Source of the DNA: Triticum aestivum
Taxonomy: Eukaryota; Streptophyta; Magnoliopsida; Poales; Poaceae
Length of the DNA stretch: 64,000 nucleotides
NCBI RefSeq assembly: GCF_018294505.1
Contig: NC_057813.1
Coordinates: 317,629,077 to 317,693,076, forward strand
Direction of reading: 5' to 3'
This document shows positions 51,349-61,069 of this stretch, piece after piece. Each line of letters opens with the position of its first letter. Position 1 is the first letter of the stretch. The position numbers were made by a program, and so were the translations under genes. The notes beneath the pieces were generated by a model that saw nothing but the letters and a program-made list of their open reading frames with translations, was not told where the DNA came from and did not search any database.

Positions 51349-53223
51349 CTCACAATTCCTCTAATAATTATGGCAATTCCTATGGTAATTCTTCTTAGAA
51401 TAATAATAGGAACCCCTCTGATATCGAGAGTAACATTAAAGAATTTATCAATGCTTAAAAGGTTTTAATACTACGATAGAAGAAAAATTGAGTAAACTTT
51501 ATGATATGGCTAGAAGCATTGGTAGAATTTCACATGATGTGGAAAATCTCATGATTAAATTTTTTCCACCTAAGGTTGATGTCAATAAATCAATTAAAGC
51601 TTTATATGTTTCTATGGACGAAAGTAAAAAAGGGAACCGCTATGCTTAGAGCTAAGGGAGAATATTTAGAAAGAATGTTTTCTACCGATTGCTTTCACCA
51701 TAATGATGAAGATCTTAAAATTATTGGTGTTTCTCCTGTTGATTATTTGTTTAGTAATATTAAACTTGATAATAAAGGGACTGAAGAAGAGTCAACTTTA
51801 GCTAGAAGGCGTCCCCATAATTCGGAGGGTGAAAATCTTATTGAAAAAATTGATAGAGGTGGGTTTGGAGAGGTTAAAAGTTTAACTAGTGATGTGCCCG
51901 CTCTTTTCGATTACAAAGATTTTGATTATGATGCTCTTTGATTAAATATGTTTCTTTGTTGCAGTCCATCATAAATTCACCCAACGCCTATGAACAAAAT
52001 AAAGGTTTTTCTTAGCATATTGTAGAAGCGATGATGAAAGCTTTAGAAGAAAAGTTGGAATTCGAGATTTCAATTCCTAGGTAATTATGTGATGAATGGG
52101 AACCTACCATTAAGGTCAAGATTAAAAATTGTGAGTGCTTTTCTTTATGTGATTTGGGTGCTAGTGTTTCCATAATTCCAAAATCTCTTTGTGATGTGCT
52201 AGGTTTTACCAAGTTGGAAGAATGTTCTCTTAATTTGCACATGGCAGAATCTACTATTAAAAAATTCTTTGGGATGGATAATTAATGTTCTTATTCTTGC
52301 AAATAGGAATTATGTGCCCATAGATTTTATTGTTCTTGATATTGATTGCAATTTGTCTTGTCCCATAATACTTGGTAGATTGTTTATACAAACTATAGGT
52401 GCCGTGATTGATATGAAAGAAGGGAATATTAAATTTCAATTTCCACTAAGAAATGGTATGGGACACTTCCGTAGAACAAGAATTAAGCCACCATATGAAT
52501 CAATCATGAGACAACCTATGGGACAAAAACTAAAGATGACAATGTGTGAATCTATGCATTATGCCTAGCTAGGGTCATAAAACGATAGCGCTTGTTGGGA
52601 GGCAACCCAATGAATAAATAATATTTTTTCTCCTTTTCTTTCTATTTTTGTGTGTTCACACAATTATGCTACTGTTATGATTGTTTTTTATATTTTAATT
52701 AGTGTTTGTGCCAAGTAAAGCCTTTAGGATCATGTTGGGTGATAGTTGATTTGATCTTGTTGAAAAACTGAAAATTTTGCGTCTAGTAGATGAACTTATA
52801 AAAATCACAGTAATGAAGAAAATTCTGAATTTTTTACAGAAGATTTATATACAAATTTCCTACATTTTCCTAATTTTCCAGAATTTTTGAGTTACAGAAG
52901 TATGGTCGAAGTCCATATTACTACAGACTGTTCTATTTTTGACAAATTCTGTTTTGATTGCATGGTGTACTTATTTTGATGAATATATGGATTGTATCAG
53001 GGGTATAAGCCATGGTAAAGTTAGAATATAGTACGTATAATGCAATAATAAAATATGAATGGGTTTGCAACAGTACTTAAAGTGGTGATTTGCATTATTA
53101 TACTAACGGATCTCACGAAGGTTTGTTGAGTTTTGTGTGAGTGAAATTTTCAAGTTTTGGGTGAGATCACGATGGATGAAGGAATGAGTGAAAAGAGCTT
53201 AAGCCTGGGGATGCCCATGGCAC
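51349..53223 (+). mobile_element. S3 part 2: gag end, protease and start of 3' region
   Basis: Coding resumes with the Asn-rich gag linker ('ataattatggcaattcctat') interrupted at 29613. After the protease ORF (ending 52568) the sequence passes directly to the 3' untranslated block shared with S1 (52570-52640), so pol is missing: S3 is a deletion derivative. The part ends GGCAC at 53219-53223, the target duplication of Y. Confidence 0.8.
51480..52568 (+). pseudogene. Athila-type gag linker and aspartic protease of S3, broken
   Basis: The frame 51576-51941 contains AMLRAKGEYLERMFSTDCFH and the phrase GGFGEVKSLTSDVPALFDYK. After stops near 51940 and 52081, one frame reads CECFSLCDLGASVSIIPKSL, the Athila-type protease active site (DLGAS). 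The frame 52269-52568 follows with VPIDFIVLDIDCNLSCPIIL and GRLFIQTIGAVIDMKEGNIK, where ILGR is the second protease element. A frameshift near 52268 separates them. No reverse transcriptase follows, unlike autonomous Athila elements. Confidence 0.75.
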
Positions 53224-54112
53224 TGATAGAGGCGATGGTCCCGATCTTTCGATGAGATGATAAATATTGATTTGGTGGAGACGACTTTGATGATCCGACT
53301 ACAAACGTACACGATGTTGCGCCTTAGTAATCGCTAAACCAACTCCGAGAGGTTATTGACCACGCTGGAGCACGATCAAACCTGACCACGAAGGTCTATT
53401 CCTGCAAGCAATCGAAGAACAAGCAAGAATATGATTAAGCAATCTGAATATTGCGAGTATGGATGAAGTATTGATAAAAGTGGGGTTTCATAAGCGGTCT
53501 TGGTCTGGTCGTTGGACACAAACGAAGTACACGATGTTGCAGCAATGGCTAACTTTTAACTAAATAGAACCCAAGTCTAAACGATACCTTAAGGGCTATA
53601 TTTATAGGGAAAAGAGAGGGGATTTTGTCCACCCTTGGCAAGGTGGGACTAAAACACCTCCTAAGTCGTTTTCCCTACAACATAGACTCTAAAAATAGAT
53701 TACATGGGTCTGGCCCAAAATAAGGTGGCGCAACACCAATAATAAGCTATGGACGAAATTTTTGAAAGTCCATCTTGTATATTTCGTCCATCTTCTTGTA
53801 TGTCATCATGGCGACTTCAAAGTCCGGAAATCTCCACTTGAACCTCTGTTCTTATTCTCTTGGCACACACCTTCGCCTCCGTGCTTGACCATGCTCCAAT
53901 GTTCATCCTTCTTGTCCGTGCTAGGCCCTTCAATTGCAAACAACACAAATGTATCTAAATTAGGCAGCATCAAATTCTCATGAACACTAGAAACATTACC
54001 AAGAAATGAAAGTACCTGATAATTTAATTGGCGTATATGAGCTCTAGCAATTGCTCCAAGAGGTAAAACAGTATGGGTTATGGGTGTAAATGTGGTAGCC
54101 ATGTCCTCATCA
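53224..54112 (-). repeat. 3' LTR of Y (889 bp)
   Basis: On the minus strand it starts TGAGGACATGGCTACC at 54112 and ends CCGCCTCTATCA or close to it at 53224 (plus strand TGATAGAGGCG). It lies after the polypurine tract AAGAAGGGGAGGATGA on the minus strand. Confidence 0.9.
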
Positions 54113-54486
54113 TCCTCCCCTTCTTGAAAACAAAGCCGTCCTCGGCGTTGCTTAATCTAAAATGTGGCTAACAAAAGAGACAAGGTGTACATGTTGTATA
54201 TGTATATGTCATCCATTTTTACTGATCTCAGTTGGGGCACATGTGACATAGTTATACAAGAGCACCCTTCAAAAGTCGTGAAATATAAAGCCAATATATT
54301 ATCACTAGAAGTCAAAGGCATGAAAATATTGCAACTCAGTTTGCACATATAAGTGAAGCTCTTATTCATATCAAAAGTTTGACCATGCTTATCATTAAAC
54401 CATCCCAACATTGATGAACCATCACCAAGATTGGATGTCATATCAAAATGATTAAACATTGGCACAATTATTTTGGAACTTACTTG

Positions 54487-55523
54487 ATCCTAATCTGATT
54501 TATTTCCTGATTCACTTGATTCTTTTGCATCGATAATTAATTCAATGGGTTCACTCAAAATTGTTTGATAACATGGCAAAGTCAAATTAGCAACATAGTC
54601 CTCTAAAATAGCTCGTGTGATCAAAGTAGTGAGTAGCTCACCGCATGGTGAATTTAAATTGATAAAACATTCATAATACTCATGTGGAGGTGGAAGATTA
54701 GTACATTTGTCATTACCTCTTATGATCAACTTAGATGATGTAGGCACTATCGGTGATGATGTGTCGCATGGTGGAGGTGATGTAGTCCTGACAACAATGG
54801 ATGTGATTGTCATAGTATGCCTAGTAGTTGAAGGGACAACCGTATCAACTCTTGGAATGTGCATCTCACGCTTGTTCTCCTTGTGGGCAACACGTCGTTT
54901 TATTTCCTGTTCAGCTTTGCAAGCAAGATGAAACAAATGGTCCATAGGATAACACTCTTCATGAATTAGTATCTCCTGAATGTCACGATTTAATCCTCCC
55001 CAAAATCTATCCATAAAATCTTCTTCACTTTCAACTAAAGAGGAATGCAGCAAGGTAGTTTGTAAAGTATCATAATATGTCGTTACGGTGTCACTACCTT
55101 GTTTTAATGTTGTAACTTTTTAATCATGTCACGAGTATAATAAGCGGGAACGAATGTATGTCGCATGGCAAGTTTCAAATCATCCCAAGTAGTAGGTATA
55201 TCATTAGGGTGTAACCGACAATATTCAGTCCACCAAACTATAGCATAACCAGTGAAAGAACCAACCGCAACCTTAACTTTTTAACGTTCATCAAAATTAT
55301 TGGAAGCAAATATATTATTTATGTCAAACTCCCATTCAATATATAAAGCAGGTCTAAAACGGCCATTAAATGGTGGTATAGAAACATTAACCGGATCATG
55401 TGCATCTGGATGTTTGTGCACCTCTCGCGACGGTTGTGGTATTTGCATAGGTGGTGACATGTCTCCCGCGATCGACAAAACCCATGAATTGACTCTGGAT
55501 CCTGTCATGATTAGTAGAAACAA
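54487..55523 (-). pseudogene. gag: Gypsy gag of Y, broken
   Basis: The minus-strand frame from 55523 ends with SIPPFNGRFRPALYIEWEFD and NIFASNNFDE, the start of the retrotransposon gag domain. A TAA at 55281 interrupts it, but the frame continues with YAIVWWTEYCRLHPNDIPTT and WDDLKLAMRHTFVPAYYTRD, the heart of the domain. A second stop and a frameshift near 55110 lead to frame 55053-54490 (EDFMDRFWGGLNRDIQEILI, LACKAEQEIKRR), then a Thr/Ser/Pro-rich tail. No zinc knuckle or protease follows. The protein packages RNA; pol must come from another element. Confidence 0.8.
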
Positions 55524-57646
55524 GAAACAAAATCCAAGAATAATGTTCCTATAACTACTAGTATGTGGTGGTAAAACCGCTCACAGTAAAGCAAATATCA
55601 AAGTCTTTCAAGTTCTTACCATGCAGCAGGTGGTGATCAGCAACCAGCGGTGTCAAATAACTCTAAAAGTTGGGTAAAGCGATTGCCAGGTGAACGAATG
55701 TATACACGGTGTAGAAATATGTGGAGCTGGGTTGACTTGATATATGTGGGGGAAAAATGCTACAACCACATTAATTAATGCAAGCTGAAAAGTCACTCAA
55801 AGTGATCGAGTGCTGGTCCTAGGCTAGACCATGCTAGAGACGCGAGCCTAAGACAAAGACGAATTCACAAGATGTTGCCAACACCACACTTTGGTACAAG
55901 CCTCCTTCCACTTTTTTTCCACTCCAAAGTACCGTAGTGCGTACTAGTTTATAGCACAACAAAGCACCGTTAATTTTTTTTCTTTCTCCAAAGTCCAAAG
56001 GAACTACAAGTCCAAAAGGAAATAGATCCGAACACAACTTTTCTTACTTCTTTTTTTTCCTATTACATGCTTCCTTTTTGATCGGTCCTTCTTCTCCTTC
56101 CTTCCATACAAAAAAATAGAACTCCAGCCAACACACACGTTGGTGCAATGCTCCTCGTACTATTTCCTTTAAAAAAACTACAAGAATCTCTTTCCTCACG
56201 TGATCAATGGATGGTTCCCTCAACAATAAATCCCAACCGAAATTATTCTATGGCAAAAACAAATCCAAGATTTAGGCAACCAACGTGGACTCTCCTTGAG
56301 AGAAAACAAGGCAAAAAAACTGATCCAAACCTGCGTTTCTTTTTACCGATCAAATCTTCTAAACGAAGCAACTTTTCTTTTGTCTCCAACAGATCAAAAC
56401 CTTCCGAACTTGTCACGTTATCTCTTTTTTTTGAGACACGGCCAGACTTGGAAACCTCCAATCGATTTTTTTAGTTGATCAAATGAATCTGGACTTTATC
56501 TCTTCAAAGAACCACAACCAACCTTGCTTTTTCTGTCAAGCGCCGGAACAAACATGCCTATTATTTCTCCTACAAGTTATCTGACCATGTATGCGGTCGA
56601 CAATTTTTTTCTCTCCTCCAAACGAGCAAGGAAAATCTGATTTTCCTCCTTTCCTTTTAAATCTCTTTCCTTTTACCTCCTTTCTTTCCAATAACTCACG
56701 ATATTTCCTTCCAAACTCTACCAATTAAGTCTTGGCGGATGAGAGCTTTGCCAAAAACGAATCTGGTAGTATTAGTACTCCTCGAAAATTTCCAAAAAAA
56801 ATCAATCCCAACAAGGCAACAATCCTTTAGATCGTTCTCTCTCTTTTTATTCTAGTTCTTTCCAAAGTCAAACAACACACGTGGGAAGATCACGTCCCAA
56901 ATCCCAACAGATCTGGGCTCCTCCCTTTTTTTGCTATTTTACCACGAAAAGAAACAGGGCTCCAAAGCAAAAACTGCAGTCAACTCTCTTTCCTATTGAA
57001 TGCTTTTCTTTCCTTATTATCTCTCAAAAACGTGTGGATCCACGTGGGCTGCTTTTTTTTAAACTCCGACCGCATCAACACTTTCCTTCTTTCCCAAACT
57101 CCAACCGACCCAAGTTATAGGAGAGAATCCAAACGTATCACAGCTTCCTCACGTATTCTTCTCTACTTTTTCTTTTCGCTTCAAAATAAATATCTCTTTG
57201 ATTTTCTTCTCATGTAACTAATCTATTTCTTCTGCTTGAAAACTCTGTCCTTTCTCTCTTACGGCAAACAACCACAATAATTTTTTTCTCTTAATATGAA
57301 TCAAGATGGGACGACAACAATGGATGGATGGTGGTGATGGCGGCAGTGGCAGCGAAATATGACAATGAGGTGGATGACGGTGTTTGCGGATGCGGCATGA
57401 ACAAAATGTGACTAGAACCCGAAACTCTAAAAGACTAGACACTAGAAACCAGCAACTTGACACACGATGCAACCGAAAATTCAGCAATCAAAAATTAAGT
57501 GGCAATGGCAAAAAGGCTCAGATTGTCTTGGACATGGATGAACTAATCTAACTTTTTTTGGTGGCTTTTTCTTGGACTCTAGGTATGAAGAACATATTTA
57601 ATCTAGACTATGAAAAACTGGAAAATCTTACCGAGCAACCTGAAAA
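55524..57646 (-). other. Non-coding leader of Y
   Basis: More than 2 kb of C/T-rich plus-strand sequence (A/G-rich on the coding strand) without convincing ORF: long runs such as 'ttttttttcttt' recur between 55970 and 57240. This is the 5' untranslated region between primer site and gag. Short ORFs inside it are composition artefacts. Confidence 0.6.
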
Positions 57647-57655
57647 CTGATACCA
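57647..57655 (-). other. Primer-binding site of Y (initiator tRNA-Met type)
   Basis: TGGTATCAG on the minus strand, two bases inside the 5' LTR. It matches the 5' part of the initiator tRNA-Met site used by many Gypsy and copia elements. Confidence 0.75.
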
Positions 57656-57657
57656 CT

Positions 57658-58546
57658 TAATAGAGGCGGGGTGTCCCAATCTTTCGATGAGATAATAAAT
57701 ATCGATTTGGTGGAGACGACTTTGATGATCCGACTACAAATGTACACGATGTTGCGCCTTAGTAATCGCTAAACCAACTCCGAGAGGTTATTGACCACGC
57801 TGGAGCACGATCAACCTGGCCATGAAGGTCTATTCCTGCAAGCAATCGAAGAACAAGCAAGAATATGATTAAGCCATCTGAATATTGCGAGTATGGATGA
57901 AGTATTGATAAAAGTGGGGTTTCATAAGCGGTCTTGGTCTGGTCGTTGGACACAAACGAAGTACATGAAGTTGCAGCAATGGCTAACTTTTAACTAAATA
58001 AAACCCAAGTCTAAACGATGCCTTAAGAGCTATATTTATAGGGAAAAGAGAGGGGATTTTGTCCACCCTTGGCAAGGTGGGACTAAAACACCTCCTAAGT
58101 CGTTTTCCCTACAACATGGACTCTAAAAATAGATTACATGGGTCTGGCCCAAAATAAGGTGGCGCAACACCAATAATATGCTATGGACGAAATTTTTGAA
58201 AGCCCATCTTGTATATTTCGTCCATCTTCTTGTATGTCATCATGGCGACTTCAAAGTTCGGAAATCTTCACTTGAACCTCTGTTCTTGTTCTATTCACAC
58301 ACACCTTCGTCTCCGTGCTTGACCATGCTCCAATGTTCATCCTTCTTGTCCGTGCTAGGCCCTTCAATTGCAAACAACACAAATGTATCTAAATTAGGCA
58401 GCATCATATTCTCATGAACACTAGAAACATTACCAAGAAACGAAAGTACCTGATAATTTAATTGGCGTATATGAGCTCTAGCAATTGCTCCAAGAGGTAA
58501 AACAGTATGGGTTATGGGTGTAAATGTGGTAGCCATGTCCTCATCA
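57658..58546 (-). repeat. 5' LTR of Y (889 bp)
   Basis: It aligns end to end with 53224-54112. Its inner terminal dinucleotide is mutated: plus strand TAATAGAGG where the other LTR has TGATAGAGG, so the minus-strand LTR ends TA instead of CA. GGCAC follows at 58547. Confidence 0.9.
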
Positions 58547-58551
58547 GGCAC

Positions 58552-59306
58552 CCCGTGGTAATACTCAAGAAGAACGAAGCAACTAAGCTTGGAGATGCCC
58601 CGGAAGGAATTCCCTCTTTCTTCTAACAACCATCGGTAATTTTACTTGGAGCTATATTTTTATTCATCACATATCATGAGTTTTGCTTGCAACGTCTTGT
58701 ATTATATGAGTCTTCGCTTGTTTTGCTTTTTAGTTTGTCACAATCATCTTGGTTGGACACACCTATTTGAGAAAGCCATAATGATGCTATGATTTGTTAG
58801 AATTGCCCTTTGTGCTTCAGTTAAATTTTTTGAGCTATGGAATTGCACTAGTGCTTCACTTAAATCTTTTTTAGCACGGTGCTGCTTTGATTTTTGAAGA
58901 AATACTCTCATGCTTCACTTAGATTAATTTGAGAGTTAGTAAATTTTTGAAGAAATTCTCTCATGCTTCACTTATATTATTTCAAGAGACGAAATTTTTA
59001 TGCTCATGTTCTTCACTTCAATTATTTGAGAGCTTGCTATAAGCAATGGTAATTTATTAAACTAGTCCCATAGTGATAGATATTCAAGAGGGATATAATA
59101 AAAACTTTCATGAAGATAATTGGACAAAATAAACTTGATCCTTTGTAATAGTTTTGAGATATGATGATAGTAATATGTGAGTCATGTTGGTGAGTAATTA
59201 TGCTTTAGTAAGAATATTGGTGTTAAGGTTTGTGATTCCCTATGCAAGCACAAAAGCCAATAAATGTGCAATGGAATTATATCCTACTTGTGGTGCATTA
59301 TTCGGT
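58552..59306 (+). mobile_element. S3 part 3: 3' non-coding region
   Basis: Continues S3 after Y: 'aagcttggagatgccccgga' (58592) and 'gtaattttacttggagctat' (58634) correspond in reverse complement to S1 at about 960-990 and 925-945. No ORF. The 3' LTR of S3 is missing; the sequence breaks near 59306 where an unrelated coding remnant starts. The ORF reported from 59184 onward begins by chance in this S3 sequence. Confidence 0.7.
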
Positions 59307-60008
59307 GCACAACTAGCTTTGCATCAAGAACAACAAGCAATGAGCGACCGCATCGATAATCTTGCCACCGACTTGCGACTCACCGAACAACGTACAAGAG
59401 ACTACTTCGACAACAACATCGACGAACACAAACAAGAGAATGATGCAAGAATGGACGAGATTCGTGCCTTGTTGGTCAACCGCTCTTCCACCACTTCGTC
59501 CTACTCAAGACCAAGCTGCTCGAGTCGACACTCCGACGACACCATATTTGGCTCAAGTACACCGACATCAAACACTCTACATCGAGCCACGCGCCAAGAT
59601 CATCAAGCAAATAAAAATCCTCTACATGGAACCGATCCTCCAGAGCAACGCCTAGCGCAAGAACATCGACATCGTAAAATCAAGCTACCTTCGAGCAAGC
59701 ACAAGAAAGGCAACATCTGCGCTAACAAGAGGAAGAACGAGCGCTCCAACACCAAGATGAGCAAGACGCCGAGGCTGCCCGTCAACAACAAGAATGGCGT
59801 GAAGCTCAAGCACTTGAGGCGCTATGTGCCCTCCGTCATACAAATCGTGCCATTGCCAACCGGAACCGCCTCATACATCAAGAAGAAGAAGCACTTCACG
59901 ACGAAGTTCAAGAAAGAAGATATCAAGCACAAGCGCAACTTCAAGCTCCTCAAGCTCCTCCACAAGCTCGACAAGAACCTCAAGTTCATCAAGAGCAACA
60001 AGAAGATG
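59307..60008 (+). pseudogene. Gln/Glu-rich coiled-coil ORF remnant (gag-like)
   Basis: The first part reads ALHQEQQAMSDRIDNLATDL and TEQRTRDYFDNNIDEHKQEN, a helical, heptad-like sequence of the kind found at the start of Gypsy gag. A frame change around 59650 then gives, in the frame with CAA/GAA codons, a long Gln/Glu/Ala/Arg coiled coil (QDEQDAEAARQQQEWREAQA) up to a TAG at 60011, at the X3 LTR junction. In the other frame the same bases give a Lys-rich product, which I regard as a shadow. Probably the gag start of an element truncated by X3. Parent element unknown. Confidence 0.45.
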
Positions 60009-61069
60009 TGTTGTAGGTTGGAACCCTAAGTGAAGATCTTCCACGAATTGGGGGGGAATCCCCAAGAACAAGATGAACACAAGAGAGAAAACAAGAGGAA
60101 CACTCAAGAACAAGTCCAACCACACATCCACTAGACCAATAAACACACAAGATTCACAAGGTACATGAACAATCAAAGGGAAACAAGATACATGATAGAG
60201 TTCATCCCAAATCCTATGAAGGAGATGAGAGCTTGATGATCTAGGTAGATCCTTCCCTCAAGGGGGGCTTGAATCCCTAGGGATCTTCTCCAATGGAGGT
60301 CTTGTACTCCAATGGAGTCTTCTCTCTCAAGAGGAATCCCATAAGGGGAGGTACATGAGCTAAGCTCTATGATTTGTGTCTATTCTTAGCTATCCTCTAA
60401 ATGAGCTAGGTTGGAGGTACTTATAGTCTAGGGACGAAATAGAGGGAGAGGGGGATACAAAGATCTAAAATGACCCTCAAAACGCACACACTCGGATGGG
60501 TCCGGGCACCCGGGGCAAAGGGGTCCGGGCACTCGGACTGGACAGAGGCGCGCGCCAGGCGGGGCCGGGCACCCAGGGTGCCAAGCCCGGGAACCCGGGA
60601 GGGGAGGCAGCAGCTCCAGCACAGGGGCCGGGCACCCGGGGCGGCGGCTGCAGCGCCCAGCAGCAGGGCCAGGCACCCAGGGCCAACCAGACTGGGCACC
60701 CGGGGCGTCCAGGGAGGGGGCCGGCCGGCAGCTAGGGGACCGGGCACCCGGGGATGTCCACGTCCTGGCCCCCGGAGTGTCCAGGGGCCTCCGGTCCTCT
60801 CGTTCTTCATGCATCTCTCCTTCTCCTTCTTCTTGTGTGTCCGGGTCTTCGTCCTCGCCTCCACACGTTCATCTCCTCGGTACCTGAGAGTGCAATATAT
60901 CTCCATTTGAGGTAGGACCCGGTTCACATGTGAAATCGAATGGAGTTCGAAGAGGAAAGAAGTGACCTCGGTTTCGGTGGTGCATGTGCAAGCTCTTGAC
61001 GTAGGTCCTTTCGATGCTTGCGGAGGTGGTGTGACATCCATGGTGATGGTTGAGGGATGCTCCGCATCA
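60009..61069 (-). repeat. 3' LTR of X3 (1061 bp)
   Basis: The minus-strand LTR starts TGATGCGGAGCATCCCTC right after the polypurine tract and ends CCAACCTACAACA at 60009. U3 carries a polyprotein tail frame (61098-60770: DDAEHPSTITMDV, GPTSRACTCTTETEVTSFL, RVLPQMEIYCTLRYRG) homologous to those of X1 and X2, then a GC-rich array; a TATA-like CTATAAGTAC lies at about 60417-60426. R-U5 follows the X1/X2 plan (ends with 'aagatcttcacttagggttc'). Confidence 0.78.
60484..60770 (-). repeat. X3 U3 array of CCGGGCACCCGGGG-type motifs
   Basis: About twelve variants of GGGCACCCGGGGC / GGGCACTCGG lie at 15-30 base spacing, with several runs of four G on the plus strand. It ends about 60 bases before the TATA-like site. 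ORFs on both strands across it (for example 60470-60910) are repeat by-products. Confidence 0.85.

Larger units (their letters stand above)
53224..58546 (-). mobile_element. Y: complete non-autonomous Gypsy element with 5-bp target duplication
   Basis: LTRs of 889 bp each (53224-54112 and 57658-58546) flank 3545 bp of interior. GGCAC at 53219-53223 and 58547-58551 is a perfect target duplication. Primer site (57655 to 57647) and polypurine tract (about 54127 to 54113) show minus-strand orientation. The interior has a broken gag and long non-coding DNA, no pol. LTRs differ at roughly 25 positions by eye (about 3%). Confidence 0.92.

Noticed and set aside
29595..51360. Search for a target duplication of element G
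   Set aside because: Left flank (gtgcttata) and right flank (ctcacaatt) do not match. The left LTR end is truncated, so no duplication can be claimed.
56148..57487. Short ORFs on both strands in the Y leader
   Set aside because: They are C/T- or A/G-rich composition artefacts (Phe/Ser/Leu or Lys/Glu-rich), without motif and inside a non-coding leader.
59184..60029. 281-codon plus-strand ORF with a Lys-rich C-terminal half
   Set aside because: Its start lies in S3 non-coding sequence and its Lys-rich half is the +1 shadow of the CAA/GAA-rich coiled-coil frame. It crosses an element boundary at about 59306, so it is not one gene.
60421..60910. ORFs on both strands rich in Pro, Gly, Arg and Ala
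   Set aside because: They overlap the CCGGGCACCCGGGG array; long frames on both strands reflect GC-rich repeats, not genes. Only the tail upstream of the array has homology support.
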